The notes under the pieces were generated by a model that searched no databases, had not been told where the DNA came from, and worked only from the letters and a program-made list of their open reading frames with translations. Of a stretch of DNA of 48,177 nt, positions 40,498-48,177 are shown piece after piece; the stretch's first letter is position 1; each line of letters begins with the position of its first letter. The stretch covers positions 1,318-49,494 of the forward strand of contig DPHV01000004.1 of assembly GCA_003521625.1 (NCBI GenBank). Direction: 5' to 3'. This stretch comes from Ruminococcus sp. Lineage in GTDB: Bacteria; Bacillota; Clostridia; Oscillospirales; Acutalibacteraceae. A program made the position numbers and the translations under genes.

Positions 40498-41781
40498 TTA
40501 CTGTTCATTCTGCGGTGTTGCCTTTACAGCATTGCTGTCAAACATCTTTACGAGCGTTGCATTGTCAGCCTCGCCTGTAGCCTTGATTCCATTATTTTTC
40601 TGGAAGTTTTTAACAGCCTCTTGTGAAATTTCACCGTAATAACCTGTGATATTTTCTTTGTCTTCGACATATCCGAGGTCATACAGACGCTGCTGCATAA
40701 TCTTTACATTGTCGTTTTCGTCCTCATATTTAAGCGAAAGCTTGTCAAGCTTGATTTTGTATTTATCGGCAAGTGAAGTTGATTCGGCAGGCGCAGTTGT
40801 TGCTGTCTGATTATTATTTGCAGGTGTTGTTGACGCAACAGTTGCAGTAGTTTTTGAAGCCTCATCATTTGTAGCCGTGCTTTTCTTTAATGACGGATAC
40901 ATAAATTCTACCATTTTGTTGAGAGTATCAAGAGCACTTCTGCCCTGACGGTTCATATCATCGGCGGTTACCATAAGAGTTTTTCCGCTCTTAACGGCAG
41001 TCAGCTTGCCTAAAACCGCATCAGCTTTGATTGCGTTCAGCGTAGCTTCGTCAGCATAGAAAATAAAGTTAGGATTTGCAACCTTTAATGTATTTACATC
41101 AACCTTGTTTTCATCAATATTTACAGCTGCATTCACAGCTCCCGTATAGCCGAGGAGCATATCGCCGTATGTTCCGCTTGTCATAAGCTTTAAGCTGTTG
41201 TCTTCATAGAAAAGATAACAAACGGTGTATAGAATATCGGAATTAACCTCCGCCTTAACCGAAGATTTCACCTGTTCCATATTGCTGATAAGGTCATCAT
41301 ATGCCGACGCACCCTTATTCGCACCTGTTACCTTTCCGCCGAGAATTTTTCCGAGAGTAAGGTAATTTGTCTCAAGTGCTTTCGGAGTTTTTGCCTGCGA
41401 CATTGTAATAACCTTAATATTCTCTTTTTCAAGATTCTCCTTAACGGTATTGTCAAGTCCTTCGCCTGCAAAGACAATGTCGGTTTCGTATGTTTTGATT
41501 TTCTCCACATCGGGAGAGTTCTGCGAACCAACGCTCGGCACAACGCTGAGCCATTCCTGATTGACCTCGTCACTTCTGCCGACCATTTTTATGTCATAGC
41601 CTGTGTAGGAAATTATGTCAGCGGTTGACGCATCAAGGACAACAATGTTCTTCGGCTCGCTTTCTATTGTGATATTTGCTACCTCAACAGGATAATCGTC
41701 GTTTCCGCAGCCGGTGAATGTAACGGCAACAGACAGTGCAAGAACAAATGCAAGCGCAATTGAAACAATTCTTTTTCTCAT
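40498..41781 (-). CDS. ABC-type substrate-binding lipoprotein fused to a peptidoglycan-binding domain
   Basis: The 427-residue protein has a lipoprotein signal (ALSVAVTFTGCGND, lipid-attached Cys near residue 25). A class III periplasmic-binding domain of the iron/B12 type follows (about residues 35-300): NIVVLDASTADIISYTGYDI and ETDIVFAGEGLDNTVKENL. A Thr/Ala/Asn-rich linker leads to a C-terminal PG_binding_1 domain (about 345-415: KIMQQRLYDLGYVEDKENIT, AVKNFQKNNGIKATGEADNA). The binding domain suggests a siderophore, heme or corrin ligand; the second domain grips the wall. No permease or ATPase gene is adjacent. The gene follows DUF815 by 25 bp with CGGAGGA upstream. Confidence 0.88.
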   Translation of the reverse strand: MRKRIVSIALAFVLALSVAVTFTGCGNDDYPVEVANITIESEPKNIVVLDASTADIISYTGYDIKMVGRSDEVNQEWLSVVPSVGSQNSPDVEKIKTYETDIVFAGEGLDNTVKENLEKENIKVITMSQAKTPKALETNYLTLGKILGGKVTGANKGASAYDDLISNMEQVKSSVKAEVNSDILYTVCYLFYEDNSLKLMTSGTYGDMLLGYTGAVNAAVNIDENKVDVNTLKVANPNFIFYADEATLNAIKADAVLGKLTAVKSGKTLMVTADDMNRQGRSALDTLNKMVEFMYPSLKKSTATNDEASKTTATVASTTPANNNQTATTAPAESTSLADKYKIKLDKLSLKYEDENDNVKIMQQRLYDLGYVEDKENITGYYGEISQEAVKNFQKNNGIKATGEADNATLVKMFDSNAVKATPQNEQ

Positions 41782-41806
41782 ACTATTCCTCCGAATATTT
41801 CATCTA

Positions 41807-43036
41807 TCAGCAAAACAGCGACTCAACGTACTGCTTTGCGCAACGTGGTGAACGTCCGCCCCTTGAAAGAGCAAATCTCTCCGCACCCATTTCAAGCTCT
41901 TCGTCGCTCATTTGTATGCCCTTCTGCCTTGCAAGAGCAATTACAATGTCGACAAATTCTTTTTTGGTGGGGATTGAGTAACAAACTGCAAGACCGAAAC
42001 GATCGGAAAGCGAAAGGCTCTCCTGCATATTGTCACGTGTATTTACATCGTCGTCGGTTCTGTCGGAAAAGCTTTCCTTGACAAGATGACGGCGGTTTGA
42101 AGTCGCATAAATAAGTGCATTGTCGGGACGAGCCGCAAGTCCGCCCTCAAGCACAGCCTTGAGCGTTGTATAGCTCTGATCCTGCTTCTGGAACGAAAGG
42201 TCGTCAATGAAGATGATGAATTTCATCGGCAAAGCGGCAATTTTGTCAACGAGTATCGGGAAGTCAATAAGACGTTCCTTGGGAATTTCAACAATTCTCA
42301 AGCCGTCCTTGCGGAACTCGTTTGCAATAGCCTTGACGGTTGAGCTTTTGCCCGTACCCTTGTCGCCGTAAAGCAGACAGTTGTTACAGCTTTTGCCTTC
42401 AATAAAAGACTTTGTGTTGTTTACAACCATATCCCTCTGAATTTCGTAGCCCGTAAAGGAGTCCATATCAATTCTGTCAGGGTGCAGAACAGGCTGAATA
42501 TCGCCGTCACGCCAAATAAACGCCTTGTATCTGGCAAAGATTCCGCAACCGTTTTCCTTGTAGTATTGGGCGACGTTTTTAAGCGAGCCGTCAAACATCT
42601 TAAAGCTCGGTGCACAGTCGCCTGTCTCCCAGCGTGGCAGAGAATCGGCAATTTCCCAAATTTCTCCGTAGTGTTTATATGCTTTGAGCAATTCCTCGGA
42701 CGTAAGCGACGAAGCCGCAAGTATAGCCTCGCAGTCACGCTTTACAGCCTTTAAAACATTATCGGGCAGTGTGTCGTATTTTCCTGCCGCCGCAGCCCTT
42801 GTAAAGCAGTTTTCATCAAACAGTGCGGCTTCTGTCATTGCATAGGCAAGTCTGTTACTGAAGCCTCTCTCGCTTATTAGAGAATAAAAGTCGCCGTATG
42901 CGTTAAGAAATTCGTCAGGCTCGCTGTCGAGCGAAAGCAACAGCTTGTAGTAAGCCTTGACAACGCTTCTTTTCATAATTCCTCTGAAAACCGAAAGTGA
43001 GGAAAGAAGTAATTTTGTCCTGTTGACATTATTCAT
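41807..43036 (-). CDS. DUF815 family AAA+ ATPase
   Basis: The 409-residue protein has Walker A CLLYGDKGTGKSSTVKAIAN and Walker B MKFIIFIDDLSFQ. A DUF815-typical region is PDNALIYATSNRRHLVKESF, and DFAxxRGGRSPRxAxQ-like residues lie at the end (ALSRGGRSPRCAKQYV). The N-terminal ~170 residues are helical and specific to the family. DUF815 proteins are cytoplasmic ATPases of unknown role, frequent in Firmicutes and proteobacteria. The ATG at 43036 is preceded by GGGATGA and is preferred over a TTG one codon upstream. It sits between a hydroxyacid dehydrogenase (80 bp upstream) and the lipoprotein gene (25 bp downstream), possibly one operon. Confidence 0.92.
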   Translation of the reverse strand: MNNVNRTKLLLSSLSVFRGIMKRSVVKAYYKLLLSLDSEPDEFLNAYGDFYSLISERGFSNRLAYAMTEAALFDENCFTRAAAAGKYDTLPDNVLKAVKRDCEAILAASSLTSEELLKAYKHYGEIWEIADSLPRWETGDCAPSFKMFDGSLKNVAQYYKENGCGIFARYKAFIWRDGDIQPVLHPDRIDMDSFTGYEIQRDMVVNNTKSFIEGKSCNNCLLYGDKGTGKSSTVKAIANEFRKDGLRIVEIPKERLIDFPILVDKIAALPMKFIIFIDDLSFQKQDQSYTTLKAVLEGGLAARPDNALIYATSNRRHLVKESFSDRTDDDVNTRDNMQESLSLSDRFGLAVCYSIPTKKEFVDIVIALARQKGIQMSDEELEMGAERFALSRGGRSPRCAKQYVESLFC

Positions 43037-43116
43037 CAATTATCATCCCAATCAACCCTTATTGTACGCTTTTTTTGCGTTTAAGTCAATGTTTTTTGCA
43101 AGGTTTTATCAAGGAC

Positions 43117-44064
43117 TTACACAATTCGGTTTTGAGGTGTTCCGTTCAGGAATGCGCTGATGTTATCGGCTACTATATTCATAAGGCGGACTCTTGTTTC
43201 AACAGGCGCCCACGCAATGTGCGGAGTCATAATGCAGTTTTTTGCACCCATAAGAATACAGTCCTCCTCCATAGGCTCAACCTTCAGCGTGTCAATCGCC
43301 GCACCGCCGAGGTGTTCGCTCTGTAATGCGTCAAACAAATCCTGCTCGACCATAACTCCGCCTCGTGCAGTATTGACAAATAATGCGCCCTTTTTCATCT
43401 TTGCAAATGCGTTTTTGTCAAACATATCCTGTGACTCACTGTTCAGTGGGCAATGTACAGAAACAACGTCGCTTTGTTCAAGCAGAGTTTCAAAGCTGAC
43501 AAACGCCACTCCGTCAGACTGCTTTTCTGAACGGTTATAGGCAATTACCCTCATTTCAAATGCATTTGCAATTTTTGCAACAGCTCTGCCGATATTGCCG
43601 AAGCCGACAATGCCAAGCGTTTTTCCTGCAAGCTCCGACAGCGGATAGACAAAAGGTGAAAAAGTCTTACTGCGTTTCCAGCGTCCGTCCTGAACGTATT
43701 TATTGTAGTTTGAAGTGTTATTGAAGTGCTCCAGAATAAGCGCAAAGGTATGCTGTGCAACGGCATTTGTTGAGTATGAGCCTGCGTTGCAGACTGCAAT
43801 ATTATGCGCTTTGCAGTATTCAATCTCAATGTTATTGTAGCCTGTTGCAAAAAGTCCGATATATTTAAGATTCTTTGCAAGTCTTAATGTGTTTTTATCA
43901 AGCAGGGTTTTGTTGCAGACCACCATATCTGCATCGGCAATTTTCTCGGCTACCTCGTCATAGCGCAGAAGTCCGTATTCCTCAACCTCGCCGAACTGCT
44001 TCAGAATATCGGCATTTACAAGATTGTCAAGCACCGTCTGTGCGTCTGTAAGTACGATTTTCAT
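43117..44064 (-). CDS. D-2-hydroxyacid dehydrogenase (glycerate/hydroxypyruvate type)
   Basis: The 315-residue NAD-dependent dehydrogenase has the dinucleotide-binding motif TLGIVGFGNIGRAVAKIA. Its catalytic Arg is in ALFVNTARGGVM, the Glu near LKVEPMEED, and the catalytic His in CIMTPHIAWAPVETR. The N-terminal part LFATGYNNIEIEYCKAHNIA is typical of glycerate dehydrogenases (HprA-like). It interconverts a 2-keto acid such as hydroxypyruvate and the D-2-hydroxy acid. GGAG precedes the ATG. It is divergent from the HAD phosphatase and may be the first gene of the DUF815-lipoprotein unit. Confidence 0.93.
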   Translation of the reverse strand: MKIVLTDAQTVLDNLVNADILKQFGEVEEYGLLRYDEVAEKIADADMVVCNKTLLDKNTLRLAKNLKYIGLFATGYNNIEIEYCKAHNIAVCNAGSYSTNAVAQHTFALILEHFNNTSNYNKYVQDGRWKRSKTFSPFVYPLSELAGKTLGIVGFGNIGRAVAKIANAFEMRVIAYNRSEKQSDGVAFVSFETLLEQSDVVSVHCPLNSESQDMFDKNAFAKMKKGALFVNTARGGVMVEQDLFDALQSEHLGGAAIDTLKVEPMEEDCILMGAKNCIMTPHIAWAPVETRVRLMNIVADNISAFLNGTPQNRIV

Positions 44065-44107
44065 ATGACCACTCCTCTCCTATTAGTATAGCGTAAAAAT
44101 TTTGTTC

Positions 44108-44136
44108 TTGCAATTGTGACAAGTGTATTTTATAAT
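44108..44136 (+). promoter_or_regulatory. Promoter of the HAD phosphatase gene
   Basis: TTGCAA (44108-44113), a 17-bp spacer and TATAAT (44131-44136), about 28 bp before the ATG. Confidence 0.7.
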
Positions 44137-44164
44137 GTATTTGTAAAATATCGGAGGTAATAAA

Positions 44165-44875
44165 ATGTATAAAAATTTTCTTTTTGATTTGGACGGAACT
44201 CTGCTTCCGATGGATATGGAGTATTTTACGAAGCTTTATTTTTCTTCGCTCTGCAAAAGATTTGTGCCTGTTTTAAACGTAGACAGTGACACGCTTGTCA
44301 AGGCAATCTGGAAGGGCACAGGCGCAATGGCGAAGAACGACAACTCACGCAGGAACAAGGATGTTTTCTGGGAAACTGCCTCGGCTGAATGCGGAATGGA
44401 TTTAACGCCGTACATCGAGCAGTTTGACGACTACTACACAAAGGAATTTATTGCGGCTAAAGAGGCGACAGCCTTTACACCCTTTGCCAAAAAGAGCGTT
44501 GACTTTATCAAGCAGAACGGCGGCAGAGTTATTGCGGCTACCAATCCTATTTTTCCCGAGGTTGCAACACGCCGCAGACTTGAGTGGGCAGGTGTTTCAG
44601 CCGATGATTTTGAATTTGTCACATTCTACGAAAACTCGGGCTGCTGCAAACCGAATCTGAAATACTTTGAATTTATCTGCGAAAAATGCGGAATTTTGCC
44701 CGAGGAGAGCATTATGATAGGCAACGACGTTGACGAGGATATGTGCGCTGAAACGCTCGGTTTTGATACATACCTTATCACCGACACTATTGTAAACCGT
44801 GAGAACAAGGATTATTCGCAGTACAAAAACGGCAGTTTTGAGGATTTTTACAAATTCCTGCAACATCAATTCTGA
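44165..44875 (+). CDS. HAD family hydrolase
   Basis: The 236-residue protein has all HAD motifs. Motif I is FLFDLDGTLLPMD (Asp nucleophile), motif II is the Thr in RVIAATNPIFPEVATRR, and motif III is the Lys in SGCCKPNLKYFEFIC. Motif IV is IMIGNDVDEDMCAETLG. A helical cap lies between motifs I and II (class I). It is a phosphatase for a small phosphorylated metabolite; the substrate is not predictable. CGGAGG precedes the ATG. It is monocistronic with a strong terminator. Confidence 0.93.
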   Translation: MYKNFLFDLDGTLLPMDMEYFTKLYFSSLCKRFVPVLNVDSDTLVKAIWKGTGAMAKNDNSRRNKDVFWETASAECGMDLTPYIEQFDDYYTKEFIAAKEATAFTPFAKKSVDFIKQNGGRVIAATNPIFPEVATRRRLEWAGVSADDFEFVTFYENSGCCKPNLKYFEFICEKCGILPEESIMIGNDVDEDMCAETLGFDTYLITDTIVNRENKDYSQYKNGSFEDFYKFLQHQF

Positions 44876-44886
44876 TAATAAACAGC

Positions 44887-44929
44887 AAAACACGGACAGG
44901 CGTTTTATTAACACCTGTCCGTTTTAATT
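44887..44929. terminator. Bidirectional terminator between HAD and zinc-ribbon genes
   Basis: ACGGACAGG (44892-44900) pairs with CCTGTCCGT (44914-44922), preceded by AGCAAAAC and followed by TTTAATTTT. Confidence 0.85.
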
Positions 44930-44936
44930 TTATAGA

Positions 44937-45353
44937 CTAAATTTTCTTGTCAAATTCACTTCCGCAGCGAGGACACCTTACAACGTGATTGCCCTTTTTG
45001 TTCTTAACACGGAGCTGTGCCTTACAGACAGGGCATTTGATGTATCTGAAATCCTTGCGGTCACGAAACTTTTTCTGCGTAAGCGTAAACCAATTTTTAA
45101 CACTGTCAAAAATCTTCATAAACGTCCTGTTTTCAAGACTTCTCTTGTTGATATTGCGTGACAGGGCACGAAAAAGCGCATATGCAAGCACGGCGAGCAT
45201 AAGCAAATCGAGCACAAGGCTTGCCGTTATGTTCCACACTAAAATATTTATAAACCAAAGCACAAGGGAAACGATGTATAGAAAGTTGTTGAACTTGTCG
45301 TTACCGTATCTTCCCTGCATAAAAATAGCAATTCTCTGCAAAAATTCTCGCAT
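44937..45353 (-). CDS. Small membrane protein with C-terminal zinc ribbon
   Basis: The 138-residue protein has two hydrophobic segments (about residues 24-60: NNFLYIVSLVLWFINILVWN, then ASLVLDLLMLAVLAYALFRA), a basic helix, and a C-terminal zinc ribbon with two CPxC knuckles (KCPVCKAQLRV and VRCPRCGSEFD). The start is ATG 45353, eight bases after AAAGGA; an ATG 9 bp earlier touches that site. The family is widespread in clostridia and unnamed. A membrane-tethered zinc ribbon suggests a nucleic-acid or protein-binding scaffold, which is inference. No partner genes are close. Confidence 0.82.
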   Translation of the reverse strand: MREFLQRIAIFMQGRYGNDKFNNFLYIVSLVLWFINILVWNITASLVLDLLMLAVLAYALFRALSRNINKRSLENRTFMKIFDSVKNWFTLTQKKFRDRKDFRYIKCPVCKAQLRVKNKKGNHVVRCPRCGSEFDKKI

Positions 45354-45432
45354 AAGGCTCATCCTTTCAAGCTTATTTTATCACTTCGGTTCAATTAGTT
45401 CAATACGCAATTTGTCGTATCTGTCTGTATAA

Positions 45433-46263
45433 TCAAGTTCTGACAAACTGTTTCATCTCAATAGGTGTTCTGCCGTAAATTTCCTTGCAGGTGAGAATCA
45501 GCGAATTTACATTCGGAAATCCGTTTTTAAGAGCCGCCGCCTTAACCGACATTTCGCTGTCACGCAAATCCTTGATTGCGTGGTCAAGGCGGATTCTGCG
45601 CAGATATTTTAAGAATGTCATCTCATTTTTATCCTTAAAATACTTTGAAAAATGCGCAGGCGTCATACCGACGTAGTTTGCAATTTCGGTCAGTGAAATG
45701 TCGCTTGCATAGTTTTCTTCCATATATTTAAGTGCGCTTTTAGCGCAGTCAAAATCGTCGGAATCAGAGCCCTTTACAAAGCTTATATCCGGATTTTTGT
45801 AGTATTTTATAAGATTGTAGGAAATATTGTTAATAATTGCCTTAATTCTCAGAATTTCAAGCCTGTCGTTGAGATTTTCACATTCATACAAAACCTTCAG
45901 AGAGTGTGCAATCTTGTCGCAGGCGTCTCCCTTTTTAATTTCAAACGTTAGAATCTCGTCAGGATTTTCAAAATACGGCTTTAAAATTTTCGGTGAAATA
46001 TTTACAACAACAAATTGCAAATCGTCTGTAACGTCACAGTAGGAATGGATTTCCTCGCTGTTCATAAAATAAACATCTCCGTCATTTAAAACAATCTGCG
46101 AGTCAATCTTCTGTACCTTTAAAGGACCTTTTTTTACGTAGATAAATTCGTAATCTCTGTGCCAATGCAGAGTGAAGTTAAAATTATCAATCATCTGCGG
46201 ACAACGGAAAATTTTAGCCGCATAATTCGGACTCGGCTCAATCAAAAATCTCTTATAATTCAT
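45433..46263 (-). CDS. AraC family transcriptional regulator
   Basis: The 276-residue protein has an N-terminal cupin sensor domain (FTLHWHRDYEFIYVKKGPLK, DGDVYFMNSEEIHSYC). The C-terminal pair of AraC helix-turn-helix motifs covers about residues 175-270: YASDISLTEIANYVGMTPAH with FSKYFKDKNEMTFLKYLRRI, then the second HTH near NGFPNVNSLILTCKEIYG. Such regulators respond to sugars or small aromatic ligands. GAGGTGA precedes the ATG. It is 34 bp after nnrE on the same strand. There is no adjacent sugar-catabolic gene, and the regulon is unknown. Confidence 0.94.
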   Translation of the reverse strand: MNYKRFLIEPSPNYAAKIFRCPQMIDNFNFTLHWHRDYEFIYVKKGPLKVQKIDSQIVLNDGDVYFMNSEEIHSYCDVTDDLQFVVVNISPKILKPYFENPDEILTFEIKKGDACDKIAHSLKVLYECENLNDRLEILRIKAIINNISYNLIKYYKNPDISFVKGSDSDDFDCAKSALKYMEENYASDISLTEIANYVGMTPAHFSKYFKDKNEMTFLKYLRRIRLDHAIKDLRDSEMSVKAAALKNGFPNVNSLILTCKEIYGRTPIEMKQFVRT

Positions 46264-46297
46264 AACTCACCTCAAAAACCTATACCATTATTTAATC

Positions 46298-47155
46298 TTA
46301 CACGCTCACGTAATCAGCACAAAAATAGACGTACTTTAAATCTGCTATAACTGCCGAATGGTCTGTTTTTACAACAACAGTCTTTCTCTCTTCATTGCTG
46401 ATTTGCGCAACACATTCGGCTACATTGCACTTTTCAGGCTCAAAGCCGTATTTTTTAAAGAACTCCTCAATAGTCATAACCTCGGAATTATAGCCCTCGA
46501 ACATATGCAAAAGCGAGTAGTCAATCAGCTTGTATTCCTCCTCAAGCATATGGATTCCGATGTCAGCATTTACAAGCTTGTCTATGTAGTACGGTGCGTC
46601 GTTCAGGAAAAGTCCCGTTTTGTACGCTCCGATTGACACCGTTAAGTCGGAATTTACGGCAATATCGGCAACGCCTGTATCGCCGTTAAGTCCGCTGTTG
46701 ATGTCGGCGCTGACTACATATGCGTTAGTTGCGTTAATCTGCTCAACGGCGTATCTGATTTCGCCCTTAAGCTCGCCCGAGAATCCTGTTCCGAGCAAGC
46801 AGTCAACGACAATATCATAACCTGTAAAGCCGTTTGCAAGCTCAAGCCTTTCCTCCTGTGCGCCGAGTGAAAGGGCAGTTTTGTAATAGTAAAGACCGTC
46901 CTTTGAAAATCCGTCCGACGCTCGGAAAATTGTCGGAATCACTCCGTTCTTGCAGAGAATACACGCCAGAGCGTAACCGTCGCCTGCATTGTTGCCCTTA
47001 CCGCAAACTATGGCAACCTTGCCGACAAACTGCACTGCGTCATAAATCCCCTGAGCCGCTCTATACATAAGCTCGGCTGAGCTTGTGTGGTGCTCAATTG
47101 TATGCGCATCGCTTTTGCGCATATTTTCAACTGATACTACCTGTAAAAAATCCAT
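46298..47155 (-). CDS. nnrE: NAD(P)H-hydrate epimerase (YjeF N-terminal domain) without the dehydratase domain
   Basis: The 285-residue protein has the NnrE domain. It opens VSVENMRKSDAHTIEHHTSS, then KVAIVCGKGNNAGDGYALA and DIVVDCLLGTGFSGELKGEI. SADINSGLNGDTG and VSIGAYKTGLFLNDAPYYID are further family segments. It repairs R-NAD(P)HX to the S form. Bacterial NnrE is usually fused to the NnrD dehydratase. Here the domain ends near residue 210 and a ~70-residue extension of no recognised family follows (MTIEEFFKKYGFEPEKCNVA and after). AAGGAAG precedes the ATG. The HprK-like gene is 14 bp upstream. Confidence 0.9.
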   Translation of the reverse strand: MDFLQVVSVENMRKSDAHTIEHHTSSAELMYRAAQGIYDAVQFVGKVAIVCGKGNNAGDGYALACILCKNGVIPTIFRASDGFSKDGLYYYKTALSLGAQEERLELANGFTGYDIVVDCLLGTGFSGELKGEIRYAVEQINATNAYVVSADINSGLNGDTGVADIAVNSDLTVSIGAYKTGLFLNDAPYYIDKLVNADIGIHMLEEEYKLIDYSLLHMFEGYNSEVMTIEEFFKKYGFEPEKCNVAECVAQISNEERKTVVVKTDHSAVIADLKYVYFCADYVSV

Positions 47156-47169
47156 TGTAATTACTTCCT

Positions 47170-47889
47170 TTATGATTTTGGAAATATATTTTCAGCCGCA
47201 TTATATGCAACCTGTGCCGCCTCAATATCCATATTGCAGCTAAGAAGAAAAAGCGGAACAGAGCTGAAAAATTCGTCAAGAAGCGCAAGGAGCTTTTCCA
47301 TATTTCTCCTGTCAGTCGGCACAACCGTTGCTTCAAGAATATTCTTGAAAACCGCACCGGGTTTTACTCTTACTACGCTGTTCTTTTCGCCTCTCTGCAA
47401 AATATAGACAGCCTTTACCGGAGCTTTTACGTTATTACCGATGTCGCTTTTGCCCATCCAGGGCGTGCCGTAAACATTGAAAACGCCGTCTTTTTTTCGG
47501 ATAATCGGCTTGTCGTCGTTAATCATAACAACTTTATCTTTAAAAAGCTTTCTCCACAAAGCCGTATGGGTAGACTTGCCTGTACCGCTGACGGCTGTGA
47601 ATAAATAGCCTTCATTATCAAGCATAAGGCTTGATGAATGGAAGAAAAAGCCGTTGTAATTTTCAAGAATCCTGTTGCAGATTTGCGTGAGAATAAGAGT
47701 GCTTTCAGCCATAAAGCTGTTGCAATTCTCTTTTGAATTTGCAATATAATCTGCAATATCACTATGTGATACTTTTACTTCAAAATCAAACGAAGCTGAA
47801 TTCACTATATACGGTGAAATACGTTTTTTTATTTCTTCGCTTGACGGATTAATTAAAATGTTAAGGTCTGCAATATTATAGATTGGCAT
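47170..47889 (-). CDS. HPr kinase-like / PEP carboxykinase-fold P-loop protein
   Basis: The 239-residue protein has a P-loop in the context FTAVSGTGKSTHTALWRKLF, followed by VVMINDDKPIIRKKDGVFNV and GTPWMGKSDIGNN. These are features of HprK-like and PEP-carboxykinase-fold kinases. It lacks the N-terminal domain of genuine HprK (~310 residues) and the HPr-specific signature, so the substrate is probably different. The start is ATG 47889, behind CGGAG; an upstream in-frame start at 47910 has no such site. In other bacteria similar small kinases occur in peptide-modification (lasso peptide) clusters. No such precursor is visible here, although the region upstream is cut by the window end. Confidence 0.82.
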   Translation of the reverse strand: MPIYNIADLNILINPSSEEIKKRISPYIVNSASFDFEVKVSHSDIADYIANSKENCNSFMAESTLILTQICNRILENYNGFFFHSSSLMLDNEGYLFTAVSGTGKSTHTALWRKLFKDKVVMINDDKPIIRKKDGVFNVYGTPWMGKSDIGNNVKAPVKAVYILQRGEKNSVVRVKPGAVFKNILEATVVPTDRRNMEKLLALLDEFFSSVPLFLLSCNMDIEAAQVAYNAAENIFPKS

Positions 47890-48043
47890 AAATTGCTCCG
47901 ATTTTTGCACAAGACAATATAATAGAAATTGATGTGCAGAATTTTATATTAAGAAATTATACCACAAAATAATTTTTTTGGCTATAGTATTTAGAAAATA
48001 ATTAATTTGATTGCAAATGTAGATTTTAAGTTCTAAATGTAAG

Positions 48044-48177
48044 ATAAACTATAATTTAGCCGAGTGCCTCGGCGGGCAAATCGAGCGGAAAAGTCGGTTT
48101 GTTTGGAGAAAATTGTATCCCGAATTTTAAGTTGATATATAGGCAACGTTTCGGGACGTCAAGGATGCCGTGTCCCT
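48044..48177. mobile_element. End of a second ATAAACTATAATTTAGC element, cut by the window edge
   Basis: ATAAACTATAATTTAGC at 48044-48060 is identical to the reverse complement of the right end of the element at 1734-1905. A variable-stem hairpin unit begins near 48140 (GTTTCGGGACGTC...GCCGTGTCCCT) and runs off the window. The ~80 bp between them carry no gene. The preceding 155 bp (47890-48043) are the AT-rich leader of the HprK-like gene. Confidence 0.5.

Noticed and set aside
1..48177. Insertion sequences, prophage genes, CRISPR arrays, restriction or other defence systems
   Set aside because: No transposase, integrase, phage structural gene, cas gene or methylase motif was found among the supported reading frames.

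Overview
The window looks like a chromosomal segment of an anaerobic gut-type Clostridia, most likely of the Oscillospiraceae/Ruminococcaceae. The basis is indirect: AGGAGG-type ribosome binding sites, sigma-A promoters of the TTGACA-17-TATAAT kind, an oxygen-sensitive pyruvate formate-lyase with its radical SAM activase, a dockerin-bearing secreted peptidase (dockerins mark cellulosome/amylosome builders such as Ruminococcus), and several families typical of the group (DUF1015, DUF6442, DUF5662, DUF554). No plasmid, prophage or insertion-sequence transposase is visible. Most of the window is ordinary housekeeping and accessory chromosome.

Layout. 0-2 kb: the end of homoserine dehydrogenase, then aspartokinase lysC (aspartate-family amino acids), followed by a small inverted-repeat element. 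2-8 kb: an ABC ATPase plus a very large FtsX-like permease with an extracellular coiled coil, an orphan zeta-toxin-like kinase, and a secreted CHAP-SH3-dockerin protein. 8.5-12 kb: polyphosphate kinase and phosphofructokinase in a translationally coupled pair. 12-14 kb (minus): a PLP aminotransferase and trpS. 14-17.6 kb: a membrane-anchored DHHW protein, a Nudix protein with an odd N-terminal domain, a MITE-like element, and an APH/choline-kinase-like protein. 17.7-20.5 kb (minus): the tight operon DUF1015 - PNPOx/NimA-like - asparaginase. 20.6 kb: a tRNA with a CAT anticodon, with an inverted and a direct copy of its 3' end downstream. 21-26 kb: a C39-like peptidase, a small conserved protein, a phosphohexomutase, an HTH-membrane protein, and an HTH/DUF6442 pair controlled by three palindromic operators. 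26-31.5 kb: a GH31 glucosidase, a DUF554 protein, and asparagine synthetase with an acidic tail. 31.5-34 kb: an M14 carboxypeptidase diverging from ADP-ribose pyrophosphatase-ribF. 34-38 kb (minus): ZTP riboswitch - pflB - pflA - hypoxanthine-DNA glycosylase. 38-48 kb: HD, DUF5662, L,D-transpeptidase, a substrate-binding/peptidoglycan-binding fusion, a DUF815 ATPase, a 2-hydroxyacid dehydrogenase, a HAD phosphatase, a zinc-ribbon protein, an AraC regulator, NnrE and an HprK-like kinase.

How the genes connect. Fermentative energy metabolism recurs: phosphofructokinase coupled to polyphosphate kinase, and PFL under what I read as a ZTP (pfl-motif) riboswitch linking it to folate/one-carbon status. 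Cell-envelope functions also recur (CHAP, M14, L,D-transpeptidase, FtsX, PG-binding lipoprotein). The least-explained signals are in the non-coding DNA: at least four kinds of short inverted-repeat elements. One is a family of hairpins whose stems change sequence but stay self-complementary (units near 1.8, 31.5, 34.1, 38.5 and 48.1 kb). One is a 17-bp-ITR element near 1.7 kb with a further end at 48.05 kb. One is a two-arm hairpin element at 8.1 kb and one a MITE at 16.4 kb. No single dramatic new defence or biosynthetic system is evident. The best candidates for new biology are these repeats, the tRNA 3'-end duplication, the probable internal start of lysC, the Nudix fusion and the HTH/His-rich-repeat membrane protein. 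All functional calls rest on remembered family motifs, since no database search was possible.
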